Below, in pieces: positions 37,015 through 44,858 of a DNA stretch of 64,000 nucleotides. This DNA comes from Massilia sp. H6 (GTDB lineage: Bacteria; Pseudomonadota; Gammaproteobacteria; Burkholderiales; Burkholderiaceae_D). The position numbers and the translations under genes were made by a program. Where the stretch lies: assembly GCF_024802625.1 (NCBI RefSeq), contig NZ_CP103371.1:2728001-2792000 (forward strand). The letters run 5' to 3'. Below the pieces are notes generated by a model. The model made no database searches. It worked only from the letters and a program-made list of their open reading frames with translations, and had not been told where the DNA came from. Each line of letters opens with the position of its first letter. Position 1 is the stretch's first letter.

Positions 37015-37368
37015 TCGAAAGTCTGAAAGTTGAAAAGACGAATAAGACGACGTTCCATGAACCCTTGCTTGTCGGGCCGGCCAAGCCGTGAGACGGTACG
37101 CAGGGTATGCGCTGGCCTCACATGGTCAGAACGTAACTCTTTGTGTCCTGGGGGAAATTACCCCTGACACATTTTTCCCACAATATACGATGCGAACAGG
37201 AAAGTACATGGGAAAAGGGAATGCATTCAGGCTGACGAAGCTGTTTTTCCCTATGAGAAATGGGATAAAAAAAATTTTTTATCGTCTTCGAACCAGCGTC
37301 GATCACCCTGCCAACTGAGCTTATCTGACAGACAATCTTTGCTCCGGGTGGTGCGGTGGCTGCGGATA
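37015..37368. other. AT-rich upstream region of the secreted-protein gene
   Basis: About 350 nt, clearly A/T-richer than the window. It contains TTTTTCCC at 37171-37178 and 37244-37251 and the inverse GGGAAAA at 37210-37216, a GGGGAAATTACCCC near-palindrome at about 37150-37163, and the A-tract palindrome GATAAAAAAAATTTTTTATC at 37264-37283. A 76-codon plus-strand frame at 37088-37318 has no coding character. Likely the regulatory region of the gene starting at 37014. Confidence 0.6.
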
Positions 37369-37403
37369 CAAAAAAGCCCGGCAAGCAGGCTTGCCGGGCT
37401 TTC
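37369..37403 (-). terminator. Terminator after the CoA-transferase genes
   Basis: On the minus strand AAAGCCCGGCAAGC pairs with GCTTGCCGGGCTTT (14 bp, no mismatch, two-base loop), followed by further T residues (six T). It lies about 40 nt after the scoB stop at 37441. Confidence 0.92.
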
Positions 37404-37440
37404 GCTGGATGGGCGGCGGCGCCGCCGCCGTAGCAGGCGG

Positions 37441-38091
37441 TTAGACTGACGAGACGTCCAGCTCGCAACCAGTCGCTACCAAAACTTGCTCTTTGGTCAC
37501 TCCCGGCGCCAGTTCTACCAACTTCAATCCGCGCTCGGTGATATCCATCACACCCAGGTCGGTGATGATGCGGTCGACCACGGCCACGCCGGTCAGCGGC
37601 AGGTCGCACTTCGGCAAGATCTTGTGGCTGGTCGAGCCATCCTTGGCGGTGGCGACGTGCTCCATCACCACCACCACGCGCTTGACCCCGGCCACCAGGT
37701 CCATTGCCCCGCCCATACCCTTGACCATCTTTCCAGGAATCATCCAGTTGGCCAGGTCGCCGTGCTCGGACACCTGCATCGCCCCCAGGATTGCCAGATT
37801 GATCTTGCCGCCGCGAATCATGCCGAAAGAATCGGCCGAACTGAAGTAGGCCGCGCCCGGCAGCGCCGTCACGGTCTGCTTGCCGGCATTGATCAGGTCG
37901 GCGTCGACCTGCGCTTCGGTCGGGAACGGGCCGATGCCCAGCAAGCCGTTCTCCGACTGCAGGAACACTTCGATATCCTGGGGCACGTAGTTTGCCACCA
38001 GGGTCGGCAGGCCGATGCCGAGATTTACGTAGAAGCCATCTTGCAGTTCCTGCGCCGCGCGCGCGGCCATTTCATCACGAGTCCATGCCAT
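37441..38091 (-). CDS. scoB: 3-Oxoacid CoA-transferase subunit B
   Basis: 216 residues, full length for the beta subunit. The catalytic Glu lies in the [12 protein letters not shown] motif (EXGXXGXG type); [39 protein letters not shown] and [19 protein letters not shown] (in parts) are conserved. It transfers CoA between succinyl-CoA and acetoacetate, so acetoacetate from 3-hydroxybutyrate can enter beta-oxidation. The start follows scoA by 31 nt. A perfect terminator is downstream. The ScoA/ScoB (rather than AtoDA) choice is by family resemblance only. Confidence 0.95.
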   Translation of the reverse strand: MAWTRDEMAARAAQELQDGFYVNLGIGLPTLVANYVPQDIEVFLQSENGLLGIGPFPTEAQVDADLINAGKQTVTALPGAAYFSSADSFGMIRGGKINLAILGAMQVSEHGDLANWMIPGKMVKGMGGAMDLVAGVKRVVVVMEHVATAKDGSTSHKILPKCDLPLTGVAVVDRIITDLGVMDITERGLKLVELAPGVTKEQVLVATGCELDVSSV

Positions 38092-38122
38092 GTTCTGTCT
38101 CCAGGTGTAGTCTTGATTCGTC

Positions 38123-38821
38123 TTAGTTCGCGCGCACGGTGCGCTGTTCGATGCGCTTTTCCGGCGAAGGGTTATGGACGATGCGGTGCACGAAGATGCT
38201 CGCGGTATGCACCTGGTCCGGATCGATCTCGCCGATCTCGACCAGCTCTTCGACTTCGACGATGCAGACCTTGCCCGCGGTGGCGACGTTCGGGTTGAAG
38301 TTGCGCGCTGTCTTGCGAAACACCAGGTTGCCGGCCTTGTCGGCCTTCCATGCCTTGACCAGGGAGACGTCCGGCACCAGCGCGCGCTCCATCACGTAAT
38401 GCTCGCCGTCGAACTCGCGGGTTTCCTTGCCATCGGCGACGATGGTGCCGTAGCCGGTCTTGGTAAAGAAGGCCGGAATGCCGGCGCCGCCGCAGCGCAG
38501 CTTCTCGGCCAGCGTGCCTTGCGGCGTGAATTCGAGTTCGAGTTCGCCGGCCAGGAACTGGCGCGCGAACTCCTTGTTCTCGCCGACGTAGGACGCGATC
38601 ATCTTCTTGATCTGGCGGGTTTCCAGCAACTGGCCCAGGCCGAAACCGTCGACCCCGGCATTATTCGAAATCGCGGTAAGGTCCTTGACGCCCGAGTCGC
38701 GCAGCGCTTCGATCAGCGCTTCCGGAATACCGCACAGGCCGAAGCCGCCCACGGCGATGGTCTGGCCAGTTGCCACGATGCCGGCCAGCGCCGACGCCGC
38801 ATCAGGATACACTTTGTTCAT
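38123..38821 (-). CDS. scoA: 3-Oxoacid CoA-transferase subunit A
   Basis: 232 residues. The N-terminal glycine-rich CoA-binding signature [17 protein letters not shown] is present, with [23 protein letters not shown] (in parts), [19 protein letters not shown] and [22 protein letters not shown] as in the subunit A family. Forms the heterotetramer with ScoB. The 140-nt gap upstream, shared with a divergent PAS-LuxR regulator, holds the palindrome CCGTAGAACTACGG. Confidence 0.95.
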   Translation of the reverse strand: MNKVYPDAASALAGIVATGQTIAVGGFGLCGIPEALIEALRDSGVKDLTAISNNAGVDGFGLGQLLETRQIKKMIASYVGENKEFARQFLAGELELEFTPQGTLAEKLRCGGAGIPAFFTKTGYGTIVADGKETREFDGEHYVMERALVPDVSLVKAWKADKAGNLVFRKTARNFNPNVATAGKVCIVEVEELVEIGEIDPDQVHTASIFVHRIVHNPSPEKRIEQRTVRAN

Positions 38822-38909
38822 ACCCGTCCCTTTTATGGTTAAGCCGAAAAGCTCTTCTGTACTACCGAGTGGAGTCTCAGCTTAAAATAGGCTGCTCCGA
38901 ATGACAATA

Positions 38910-38923
38910 CCGTAGAACTACGG
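38910..38923. promoter_or_regulatory. Palindrome between scoA and the PAS-LuxR gene
   Basis: CCGTAG-AA-CTACGG, six perfect inverted base pairs around AA, lies 88 nt upstream of scoA and 38 nt upstream of the divergent regulator. It suits a dimeric LuxR-type HTH protein. Role inferred from position only. Confidence 0.5.
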
Positions 38924-38961
38924 CCCGCCCTTCCTTCAGCCAGGCACCCGAGTCAGACCCG

Positions 38962-39519
38962 ATGATTGCACCCGACGCCATTGATTACGAAACGATCTTC
39001 CAGCAGGCCCCGGTCGGCATGTGCGTCTCGCGCGACCGCGTGATCCAGGCCAGCAACGCGGCATTGGCGGAGATGTTCGGGTATGGCCAGGGCAAGCTGC
39101 ACGGCCAGTCGTTCAGCGTGCTCTATCCGACGATGGACGAGTTCCTGCGCACCGGCGAGCGCATCGTGCCCATCATGAATGCCAGGGGCCGCTATTCGGA
39201 CGAGCGCATCATGCGCCGCGCCGACGGCGAGCTGTTCTGGTGCCACGTGACCGGGCGCGCGCTGCAAGCGGCCCAGCCGCTCGGCGCCGGCGTGTGGACC
39301 TTCGAGGACGTCAGCGAGAAGCGGCCAGTGTCGGCCAAGCTGACCCCGCGCGAACGCGAGATCGCTGCCCTGCTGGTGCAGGGCAAGACCAGCAAGGTGA
39401 TCGCGCGCGACACCGACCTGAGTCCGCGCACGGTGGAAATGCACCGCGCCAGCCTGATGCGCAAGTTCGCGGCCTCGACCTCGTCGGAGCTGGTGCACAA
39501 GCTGGTGGGAGCGCGCTGA
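38962..39519 (+). CDS. PAS-LuxR transcriptional regulator
   Basis: 185 residues. An N-terminal PAS-like domain covers about residues 8-115 (DYETIFQQAPVGMCVSRDRVIQASNAALAEMFGYGQ in parts; GAGVWTFEDVSEKR as the last strand). A C-terminal LuxR HTH is at about 125-185 (LTPREREIAALLVQGKTSKVIARDTDLSPRTVEMHRASLMRKF, in parts). No receiver domain and no phospho-Asp, so it is not a two-component regulator; the PAS domain presumably senses a small molecule or redox cue. It is transcribed divergently from the CoA-transferase operon. Confidence 0.93.
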   Translation: MIAPDAIDYETIFQQAPVGMCVSRDRVIQASNAALAEMFGYGQGKLHGQSFSVLYPTMDEFLRTGERIVPIMNARGRYSDERIMRRADGELFWCHVTGRALQAAQPLGAGVWTFEDVSEKRPVSAKLTPREREIAALLVQGKTSKVIARDTDLSPRTVEMHRASLMRKFAASTSSELVHKLVGAR

Positions 39520-39573
39520 TAGCGCCCCAGTCCTGGTGGGTCGTTCGGCCCCGGGTCAACGAGCGCGGCGCGC

Positions 39574-39993
39574 TCAAGCCGCCGGCAGCAATGCCCTCAG
39601 CCTGTCGGGCAGGGGCTTCGATTTCTCGGCCCTGAACTCGACCCACACCACTTTGGCGCCGCCCTCGGCATGCAGCGCCCCGGCCTGGCCGCCTGGGCCG
39701 ACCAGGCGGATCTCGTGGCTCACCTCGAAGCTCGAACGACCCGGCGGGCCGACCCAGGTCGTCACTTCGATCTGGCCCGGATAGGTCAGCTGCTTGAGAA
39801 AGCTGCAATGCGCGCTGACGATGACCGGCCCCTCGCTGCTGGGGTCGGGCAGTGCCCCAACCTGCTCGAGCCAGGCGATGCGGGCGGTCTCGATATACCG
39901 GAAATAGACCGTGTTGTTGACGTGACCCATGGCATCCATGTCGCCCCAGCGAATGGGCATGGTCATGGTATGGACTAACTGCTTGCTGCTCAT
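39574..39993 (-). CDS. Acyl-CoA thioesterase (YbgC/FadM-like)
   Basis: 139 residues, hot-dog fold thioesterase. The signature PIRWGDMDAMGHVNNTVYFRY contains the Asp that polarises the catalytic water in the 4HBT family. GAGGCACGC before the start is a good ribosome site. Length fits the YbgC family. It follows the SDR gene at 40015 by about 20 nt on the same strand, so the pair form an operon; a role in acyl-CoA turnover is likely but the chain length is unknown. Confidence 0.93.
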   Translation of the reverse strand: MSSKQLVHTMTMPIRWGDMDAMGHVNNTVYFRYIETARIAWLEQVGALPDPSSEGPVIVSAHCSFLKQLTYPGQIEVTTWVGPPGRSSFEVSHEIRLVGPGGQAGALHAEGGAKVVWVEFRAEKSKPLPDRLRALLPAA

Positions 39994-40014
39994 TGCGTGC
40001 CTCGTTTAAACAAA

Positions 40015-40791
40015 TTACTGCGCCGTCATGCCATCGTCGGCCGTGATGATGGCGCCATTGATGAAATGGGCTTCTTCGGACGCCAGCAGCAGCAGCAGGC
40101 CGTCGAGATCTTCTGGCCGGCCCGGGCGTTTGCGCGGCAGCATGTCGATCAGCTTGCGCCCCTGCTCGGTGCCGAAATAATCCTCGTTCATTTCGGTGGC
40201 GATGTAGCCGGGGCAGATGGCATTGACGTTGATGCCGTATTTCCCCCACTCGACCGCCATGGCCTTGGTCATCTGGATCACGCCGGCCTTGCTCATGCAG
40301 TACACGCCGATCTGCGGCAGCACCCGCTGGCCCGCCACCGAAGCGATGTTGACGATGCGGTGCTGCTTGCGCGGGTCGCCCTTGGCGCGCTGGATCATGC
40401 GCTTGGCGGCTTGCTGCGCGACGAAAAACGCGCCGCGCAGATTGGTATCCATGATGTAGTTGTAGTCTTCTTCGGTCACGTCCAGCAGGCGCTGGGTGCT
40501 CTGCACGCCCGAATTGTTGACCAGGATGTCGATCGGGCCGGCCTCGGTCTCGGCGTGCGCGATGGCCGCCTTGATGCTTCCCAGGTCGGTAACGTCCAGC
40601 CGCACCACGTGCGCGGCGCCGCCGTCGGCCTCGATCTCTGCGCGCAATTCCTTGAGCCGCTCGACCCGGCGCGAAGCCAGCACCACCTGCGCGCCGGCGC
40701 CGGCCAGCGCCTTGGCGAAGCGCGCCCCGAGGCCGCTCGATGCGCCGGTGACCATGGCGATTTTTCCTTCGTAATTGACTTCGATGCCCAC
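40015..40791 (-). CDS. Short-chain dehydrogenase/reductase (FabG-like)
   Basis: 258 residues from a GTG at 40791 (MGIEVNYEGKIAMVTGASSG). SDR motifs: TGASSGLGARFAKAL, NNSGVQSTQ, catalytic Ser in VNIASVAGQRVLP and YCMSKAG (Tyr, Lys), then CPGYIATEMNEDYFG. The GGATCC region upstream with GAGC before GTG is the likely ribosome site. Similar enzymes act on 3-oxoacyl or acetoacetyl substrates, but the specificity cannot be read from sequence. In an operon with the thioesterase. Confidence 0.9.
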   Translation of the reverse strand: MGIEVNYEGKIAMVTGASSGLGARFAKALAGAGAQVVLASRRVERLKELRAEIEADGGAAHVVRLDVTDLGSIKAAIAHAETEAGPIDILVNNSGVQSTQRLLDVTEEDYNYIMDTNLRGAFFVAQQAAKRMIQRAKGDPRKQHRIVNIASVAGQRVLPQIGVYCMSKAGVIQMTKAMAVEWGKYGINVNAICPGYIATEMNEDYFGTEQGRKLIDMLPRKRPGRPEDLDGLLLLLASEEAHFINGAIITADDGMTAQ

Positions 40792-40852
40792 GCTCGGATC
40801 CCCTTGTCTCAGCCATACGTTTGCGAAGCCACCATCTTACACAAATCATCAC

Positions 40853-40874
40853 TATTAGATTGCCGCATCTAATA
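40853..40874. promoter_or_regulatory. Perfect inverted repeat between SDR and ETF-QO genes
   Basis: TATTAGAT-TGCCGC-ATCTAATA, eight perfect base pairs around six bases. It lies 62 nt before the SDR start and about 87 nt before the ETF-QO start, in the divergent promoter region. Candidate operator for both transcription units. The regulator is not known. Confidence 0.55.
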
Positions 40875-40960
40875 ATGTCCGTAAAATGGCGCAAAAGTTG
40901 CAAACAATGACAAAAACCCGCACACTCGTGCTTAAATTTTTTTCGCCTAATTAAGAGACC

Positions 40961-42637
40961 ATGACAGAGCCAACCAACCTCCTCGAACAATACGGACCGC
41001 GTGAAGCGATGGAATACGACGTGGTCATCGTCGGCGGCGGCCCCGCTGGCCTGTCGGCGGCGATCCGTCTCAAGCAGATGGCCGCCGAAGCCGGCCGCGA
41101 GGTGTCGGTCTGCGTGCTGGAAAAAGGCGGCGAACTCGGGGCCCACATCCTGTCCGGCGCGGTCATGGACCCGATCGCCCTGAACGAGCTGATCCCGGAC
41201 TGGAAGGAAAAAGGCGCGCCGCTGCACACTCCCGTGACCGAAGACCAGGTGTTGTTCCTGACCGAGACCAAGTCGTATGCGACGCCGCAGTTCATGGTCC
41301 CGAAGATGCTGACCAACCACGGCAACTACGTCATTTCGCTGGCCAACGTGGTGCGCTGGCTGGGCACCCAGGCCGAGGCGCTGGGCGTCGAAGTGTTCCC
41401 GGGCTTTCCGGCGGCCGAGATCCTGTACAACCAGGACGGCTCTGTCCGGGGTGTCGCCACTGGCAACATGGGCGTCAAGCGCGATGGCGAGCCTGGCTCG
41501 GATTTCCAGCTCGGCATGGAACTGCATGCCAAGTACACGATGTTCGCGGAGGGTTCGCGCGGCCATCTCGGGCGCCAGCTGATGGCCAAGTACGACCTGA
41601 ACCATGGCAAGGACCCGCAGACCTATGGCATCGGCATCAAGGAATTGTGGGAAATCGATCCGTCCAAGCACAAGCCGGGCCTGGTGATCCACACCGCCGG
41701 CTGGCCGCTGGACAACAGCACCTACGGCGGCTCCTTCCTGTACCACTTGGAGAACAACCAGGTCGCGGTGGGCTTCGTGGTGGGACTGGCATACGAGAAC
41801 CCTTATCTGTCGCCGTACGATGAATTCCAGCGTTACAAGACGCATCCGGCGATCCGCCACTATTTCGAAGGCGCCAAGCGCATTTCTTACGGTGCGCGTG
41901 CCATTACCGCCGGCGGCCTGCAGTCCTTGCCCAAGACCGTGTTCCCGGGCGGCGCCCTGATCGGCTGCGACGCCGGCTTCCTCAATACCAGCCGCATCAA
42001 GGGTAGCCATAGCGCAATCAAGACCGGCATGCTGGCCGCCGAAGCGGCGTTTGCCGCGCTCGGCGAAGGCCGCCAGCACGACGAACTGGCCGCCTACCCG
42101 GCCGCCTTCGAAAAATCGTGGCTGCACGAAGAACTGCATGTGGCGCGCAACTTCAAGCCATGGATGTCGAAAGGCCTGTATCTGGGCACGATCATGACCG
42201 GCATCGACCAGATGGTCTTCCGCGGCAAGGCGCCCTGGACGCTGCATCACAAGCATGCCGATCACGAGATGCTCAAGCCGGCTTCGCAGTTCCAGCCGAT
42301 CGCGTATCCGAAACCGGATGGCAAGCTGACCTTCGATCGCCTGTCGTCGGTGTTCATCTCCAACACCAATCATGGCGAAGACCAGCCGGTGCACCTTACG
42401 CTCAAGAATGCCAGCATCCCGGTGGACGTCAACCTGGCCAAGTATGCCGGCCCGGAGCAGCGCTACTGCCCGGCCGGTGTCTACGAGTTTGTCAAGACCG
42501 ACGACGGCAAGGACCGCCTGCAGATCAATGCCCAGAACTGCGTGCATTGCAAGACCTGCGATATCAAGGACCCGACCCAGAACATCGTGTGGGTCACGCC
42601 GGAAGGCGGCGGCGGCCCGAACTACCCGAACATGTAA
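40961..42637 (+). CDS. Electron transfer flavoprotein-ubiquinone oxidoreductase
   Basis: 558 residues, full length. FAD-binding VVIVGGGPAGLSAAIRL near the N-terminus, the ubiquinone-site region of the middle, and the C-terminal [4Fe-4S] cluster with Cys in YCPAGVYEF and NCVHCKTCDIKDPTQNI. It feeds electrons from ETF, reduced by acyl-CoA dehydrogenases, into the ubiquinone pool. It is a peripheral inner membrane protein. Standalone; the palindrome upstream is shared with the divergent SDR. The AAGAGACC before ATG is the ribosome site. Confidence 0.97.
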   Translation: MTEPTNLLEQYGPREAMEYDVVIVGGGPAGLSAAIRLKQMAAEAGREVSVCVLEKGGELGAHILSGAVMDPIALNELIPDWKEKGAPLHTPVTEDQVLFLTETKSYATPQFMVPKMLTNHGNYVISLANVVRWLGTQAEALGVEVFPGFPAAEILYNQDGSVRGVATGNMGVKRDGEPGSDFQLGMELHAKYTMFAEGSRGHLGRQLMAKYDLNHGKDPQTYGIGIKELWEIDPSKHKPGLVIHTAGWPLDNSTYGGSFLYHLENNQVAVGFVVGLAYENPYLSPYDEFQRYKTHPAIRHYFEGAKRISYGARAITAGGLQSLPKTVFPGGALIGCDAGFLNTSRIKGSHSAIKTGMLAAEAAFAALGEGRQHDELAAYPAAFEKSWLHEELHVARNFKPWMSKGLYLGTIMTGIDQMVFRGKAPWTLHHKHADHEMLKPASQFQPIAYPKPDGKLTFDRLSSVFISNTNHGEDQPVHLTLKNASIPVDVNLAKYAGPEQRYCPAGVYEFVKTDDGKDRLQINAQNCVHCKTCDIKDPTQNIVWVTPEGGGGPNYPNM

Positions 42638-42787
42638 AGGCGGGGCGGCTGCGCTCGGTCCTGGGCTCTCGGATTTACTGCTGACTTTGTCCGTGGATTC
42701 CTACGGTACAAGCTCCTGAAGTCCGATTGCCGCTGCCGACGAGAGGTTTATGATGAAGTCCTCAACCACTCAAGTAAGGAGTACAGC

Positions 42788-43210
42788 ATGGGTGAAAACA
42801 AGGGACATGGAGTAAAAGGTCCGCGTCACGACAACGACATCGACGACTCGAGCAGCAATCGGGTCGGTCAGCAACAGTCGGGCAATATGCCGTCGGGTCA
42901 GCAGTCGGGCAACCTACAATCTGGAAAGCAGCAAGACAGCCAGCAAGCCAACCAGCAGTCCGGCATGCAGCAGCAAGGCCGTCAGCAATCCGATCAACTG
43001 CAACAAGGCAATCAGCAATCCGGAAAGAAACCGCAAGGCAGCCAGCAGTCCGGCCAGCAAGCAGGTAGCCAGCAATCGGGCGGCCAGCATGCTTCCGGTG
43101 GCACGCCGGCACTCGATGACCTGGGTTCGCGCCAGGGTGAATCCGCACAGGATGCATCCCAGGCCTGGGACCAGGACAGCAGCGCCGACAAGCAGCGCGG
43201 CAACCGCTGA
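42788..43210 (+). CDS. Small Gln/Ser/Gly-rich disordered protein
   Basis: 140 residues. The first 25 are charged (MGENKGHGVKGPRHDNDIDD). The core (about 26-105) is almost entirely Q, S, G, N and K, with six QQSG tetrads and variants (QQQG, LQSG, QQAG). The C-terminal 35 residues are acidic and mixed (PALDDLGSRQGESAQDASQAW). AAGGAGTACAGC before the ATG is an excellent ribosome site, so it is likely expressed. No signal peptide, TM segment, or Cys. I recognise no family; a disordered, possibly stress-related or condensate-forming protein is the most that can be said. It is followed by a terminator. Confidence 0.75.
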   Translation: MGENKGHGVKGPRHDNDIDDSSSNRVGQQQSGNMPSGQQSGNLQSGKQQDSQQANQQSGMQQQGRQQSDQLQQGNQQSGKKPQGSQQSGQQAGSQQSGGQHASGGTPALDDLGSRQGESAQDASQAWDQDSSADKQRGNR

Positions 43211-43285
43211 CCGAAGAGCCGCTTCACAGCACAGCAACAAAGCAGGGCTAGTTCGGTAACACGGTAATCACAGCAAAGTAAGCAC

Positions 43286-43327
43286 GCGCACCGCCGCAGG
43301 CCACATGGCCCGCCCGGTGCGCTTTCT
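43286..43327 (+). terminator. Terminator after the Gln/Ser-rich gene
   Basis: GCGCACCG pairs with CGGTGCGC, with an inner GGCC/GGCC pairing, followed by TTTCTT. It ends 17 nt before the stop codon of the convergent gene at 43344. Confidence 0.75.
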
Positions 43328-43343
43328 TGCGTGCCCGGCCGTA

Positions 43344-43745
43344 TTACCTCCGTTCGCGCGCCCCAAAGGCATGGCCGACCACCAGGGTGGTATTCAACAC
43401 CAGCGTCGACAGGCCCAGAATCAGCTGCACCAGCCGGTCATCGGGCAAGACCCAGACCCGCCCACGCGGCGGCTCGGCGCCGGTCGCGGCCATGATCAGC
43501 GGGGCGATCCATTCGGCATCCTGGTCGACGTCGAGCACCACCGCGTCGCCAGTAGTCTGCATGGTCACCGCGCCCCCTTCGGCCAGCGTGAAGCAAATGC
43601 CCACGCCAGTTTCCTGAGGCTGGACCAGTTCTTGCAAAGCGGCGTTATGTTCGTCGATCCAGAGTTCGACGTCTTGCGGCGTTTCAAGGTGGGTCCAGGG
43701 GCGAGGACGAAAGCGCGGTGGCGAATCAATAGGTGGCGTGGTCAT
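43344..43745 (-). CDS. Conserved-looking hypothetical protein
   Basis: 133 residues. A Pro-rich N-terminus (MTTPPIDSPPRFRPRPW) is followed by a mixed alpha/beta part (VELWIDEHNAALQELVQP, GVGICFTLAEGGAV) and a hydrophobic C-terminal segment (LVQLILGLSTLVLNTTLVVG) that may be a buried or membrane-associated helix, ending in a basic GARERR. The ATG has only a weak ribosome site. I cannot assign a family. It stands alone, convergent to the Gln/Ser-rich gene. Confidence 0.65.
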   Translation of the reverse strand: MTTPPIDSPPRFRPRPWTHLETPQDVELWIDEHNAALQELVQPQETGVGICFTLAEGGAVTMQTTGDAVVLDVDQDAEWIAPLIMAATGAEPPRGRVWVLPDDRLVQLILGLSTLVLNTTLVVGHAFGARERR

Positions 43746-43856
43746 GCGGCTTGGGTAAATGCGGATCGAAGCGTATCTTACGGGATTTTTCCATGGCAGA
43801 CTTCGGTCAGACGCGTTTTGATCCGCAGCTTGTCACCGCATGATGAAAGGTTTGGC

Positions 43857-44762
43857 TTGAAAAACATTCGTTGGAAGTTACGCCCCCTGCTGTTTGCCCT
43901 GTGCTGCCTGGCTGGCAGCGCCCACGCCCGCGAAAGCTACGTGCTTGACAATACCGAGGTACGCGATATCCGTGCCCAGGCTCTCAAGCGCGACTACCAG
44001 GTCTATGTCGCCCTGCCCGACGCCTACCGCGAAAGCGGCAAGTCTTACCCGGTGCTGTTCGTGGCCGATGCGAACTACGCCTTTCCGCTGGCGCGCAGTA
44101 TCGCCTCGCGTCTGCACAAGCATGCAGGCATGGAGCAAGTCATCGTGGTGGGACTGTCGTACGCAAAGGGCGATGCGCCCAATTTCAGCCGCCGGCGCGA
44201 CTATACGCCGAGCGTGCCGCGCCGCCACACCTATCGATCAGACATGCCGGGACGCGCCCCCGCCTTCGGCGAAGCCGCCGCTTACGGCCGCTTCATCACC
44301 TCGGAAGTCTTTCCCATGATTGCCCGCGAGTACCGCGCCGACATGCGCCGCAAGATCTTTGTCGGGCATTCCTACGGCAGCCTGCTCGGCCTGCAGCTGC
44401 TCTTGAGCGCGCCGCGCAGCTTCGAGCATTACATCCTGGGCAGTCCGTCGCTCTGGTACGACGCCGGCATGATGTTCGAGCGCGAACTGGCCTATGCCGC
44501 GCGTCACAAGGACTTGCCGGCCTCGGTGTTCTTCGGCATCGGCGGCCTGGAGAAGCTCGCGCCGGGCAAGAAACGCTCGCGCTCTGAAGAAGACGCCGAC
44601 ATGGTGGCGGACTTGCGCGAGTTCGACGCCAGCTTGACATCGCATCGCTATCCGAACCTGAAGACGCGCCTGCGCGTATTCGAAGACGAAGACCATGCCA
44701 GCGTGTTTCCGCTGGTACTGACGCACGGGCTGCGCGCATACCTGGCATCGTCGCGCAAATGA
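43857..44762 (+). CDS. Secreted alpha/beta hydrolase, esterase D/IroE-like
   Basis: 301 residues from a TTG at 43857 with AAAGG six bases upstream. The start gives a clean signal peptide (MKNIRWKLRPLLFALCCLAGSAHA, cited in part). The esterase-fold PF00756 features follow: PVLFVADANYAFPL strand, nucleophile in FVGHSYGSLLGLQLL (Ser172), LGSPSLWYDAGMMFE, and the catalytic His in FEDEDHASVFP. The frame is open far upstream (to 43305) but that overlaps the opposite gene. Related proteins hydrolyse enterochelin or acyl esters. It is 96 nt before the GH16 gene, with which it may share a role in sugar ester/polysaccharide degradation. Confidence 0.87.
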   Translation: MKNIRWKLRPLLFALCCLAGSAHARESYVLDNTEVRDIRAQALKRDYQVYVALPDAYRESGKSYPVLFVADANYAFPLARSIASRLHKHAGMEQVIVVGLSYAKGDAPNFSRRRDYTPSVPRRHTYRSDMPGRAPAFGEAAAYGRFITSEVFPMIAREYRADMRRKIFVGHSYGSLLGLQLLLSAPRSFEHYILGSPSLWYDAGMMFERELAYAARHKDLPASVFFGIGGLEKLAPGKKRSRSEEDADMVADLREFDASLTSHRYPNLKTRLRVFEDEDHASVFPLVLTHGLRAYLASSRK

Positions 44763-44858
44763 TGCGGGCGGGCTGGTGGACGGGCTGCTCCGCCGGCCAG
44801 CTCTGCTGCTGTAAAATAGTTCGGCGGCACCAAACTATCAGCTGAAAAAGGACGTAAA

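Noticed and set aside
37088..37318. 76-codon plus-strand frame in the AT-rich gap
   Set aside because: No ribosome site, no family match, and it overlaps likely regulatory DNA.
39311..42547. Long minus-strand open frame of over 1000 codons opposite the ETF-QO, SDR and thioesterase genes
   Set aside because: It is antisense to three clear genes; long open antisense frames are normal in GC-rich DNA with G/C third positions, and the product has no recognisable domain.
43305..43856. Long N-terminal extension of the esterase frame
   Set aside because: It overlaps the opposite hypothetical gene and precedes a clean signal peptide that starts at the TTG at 43857.
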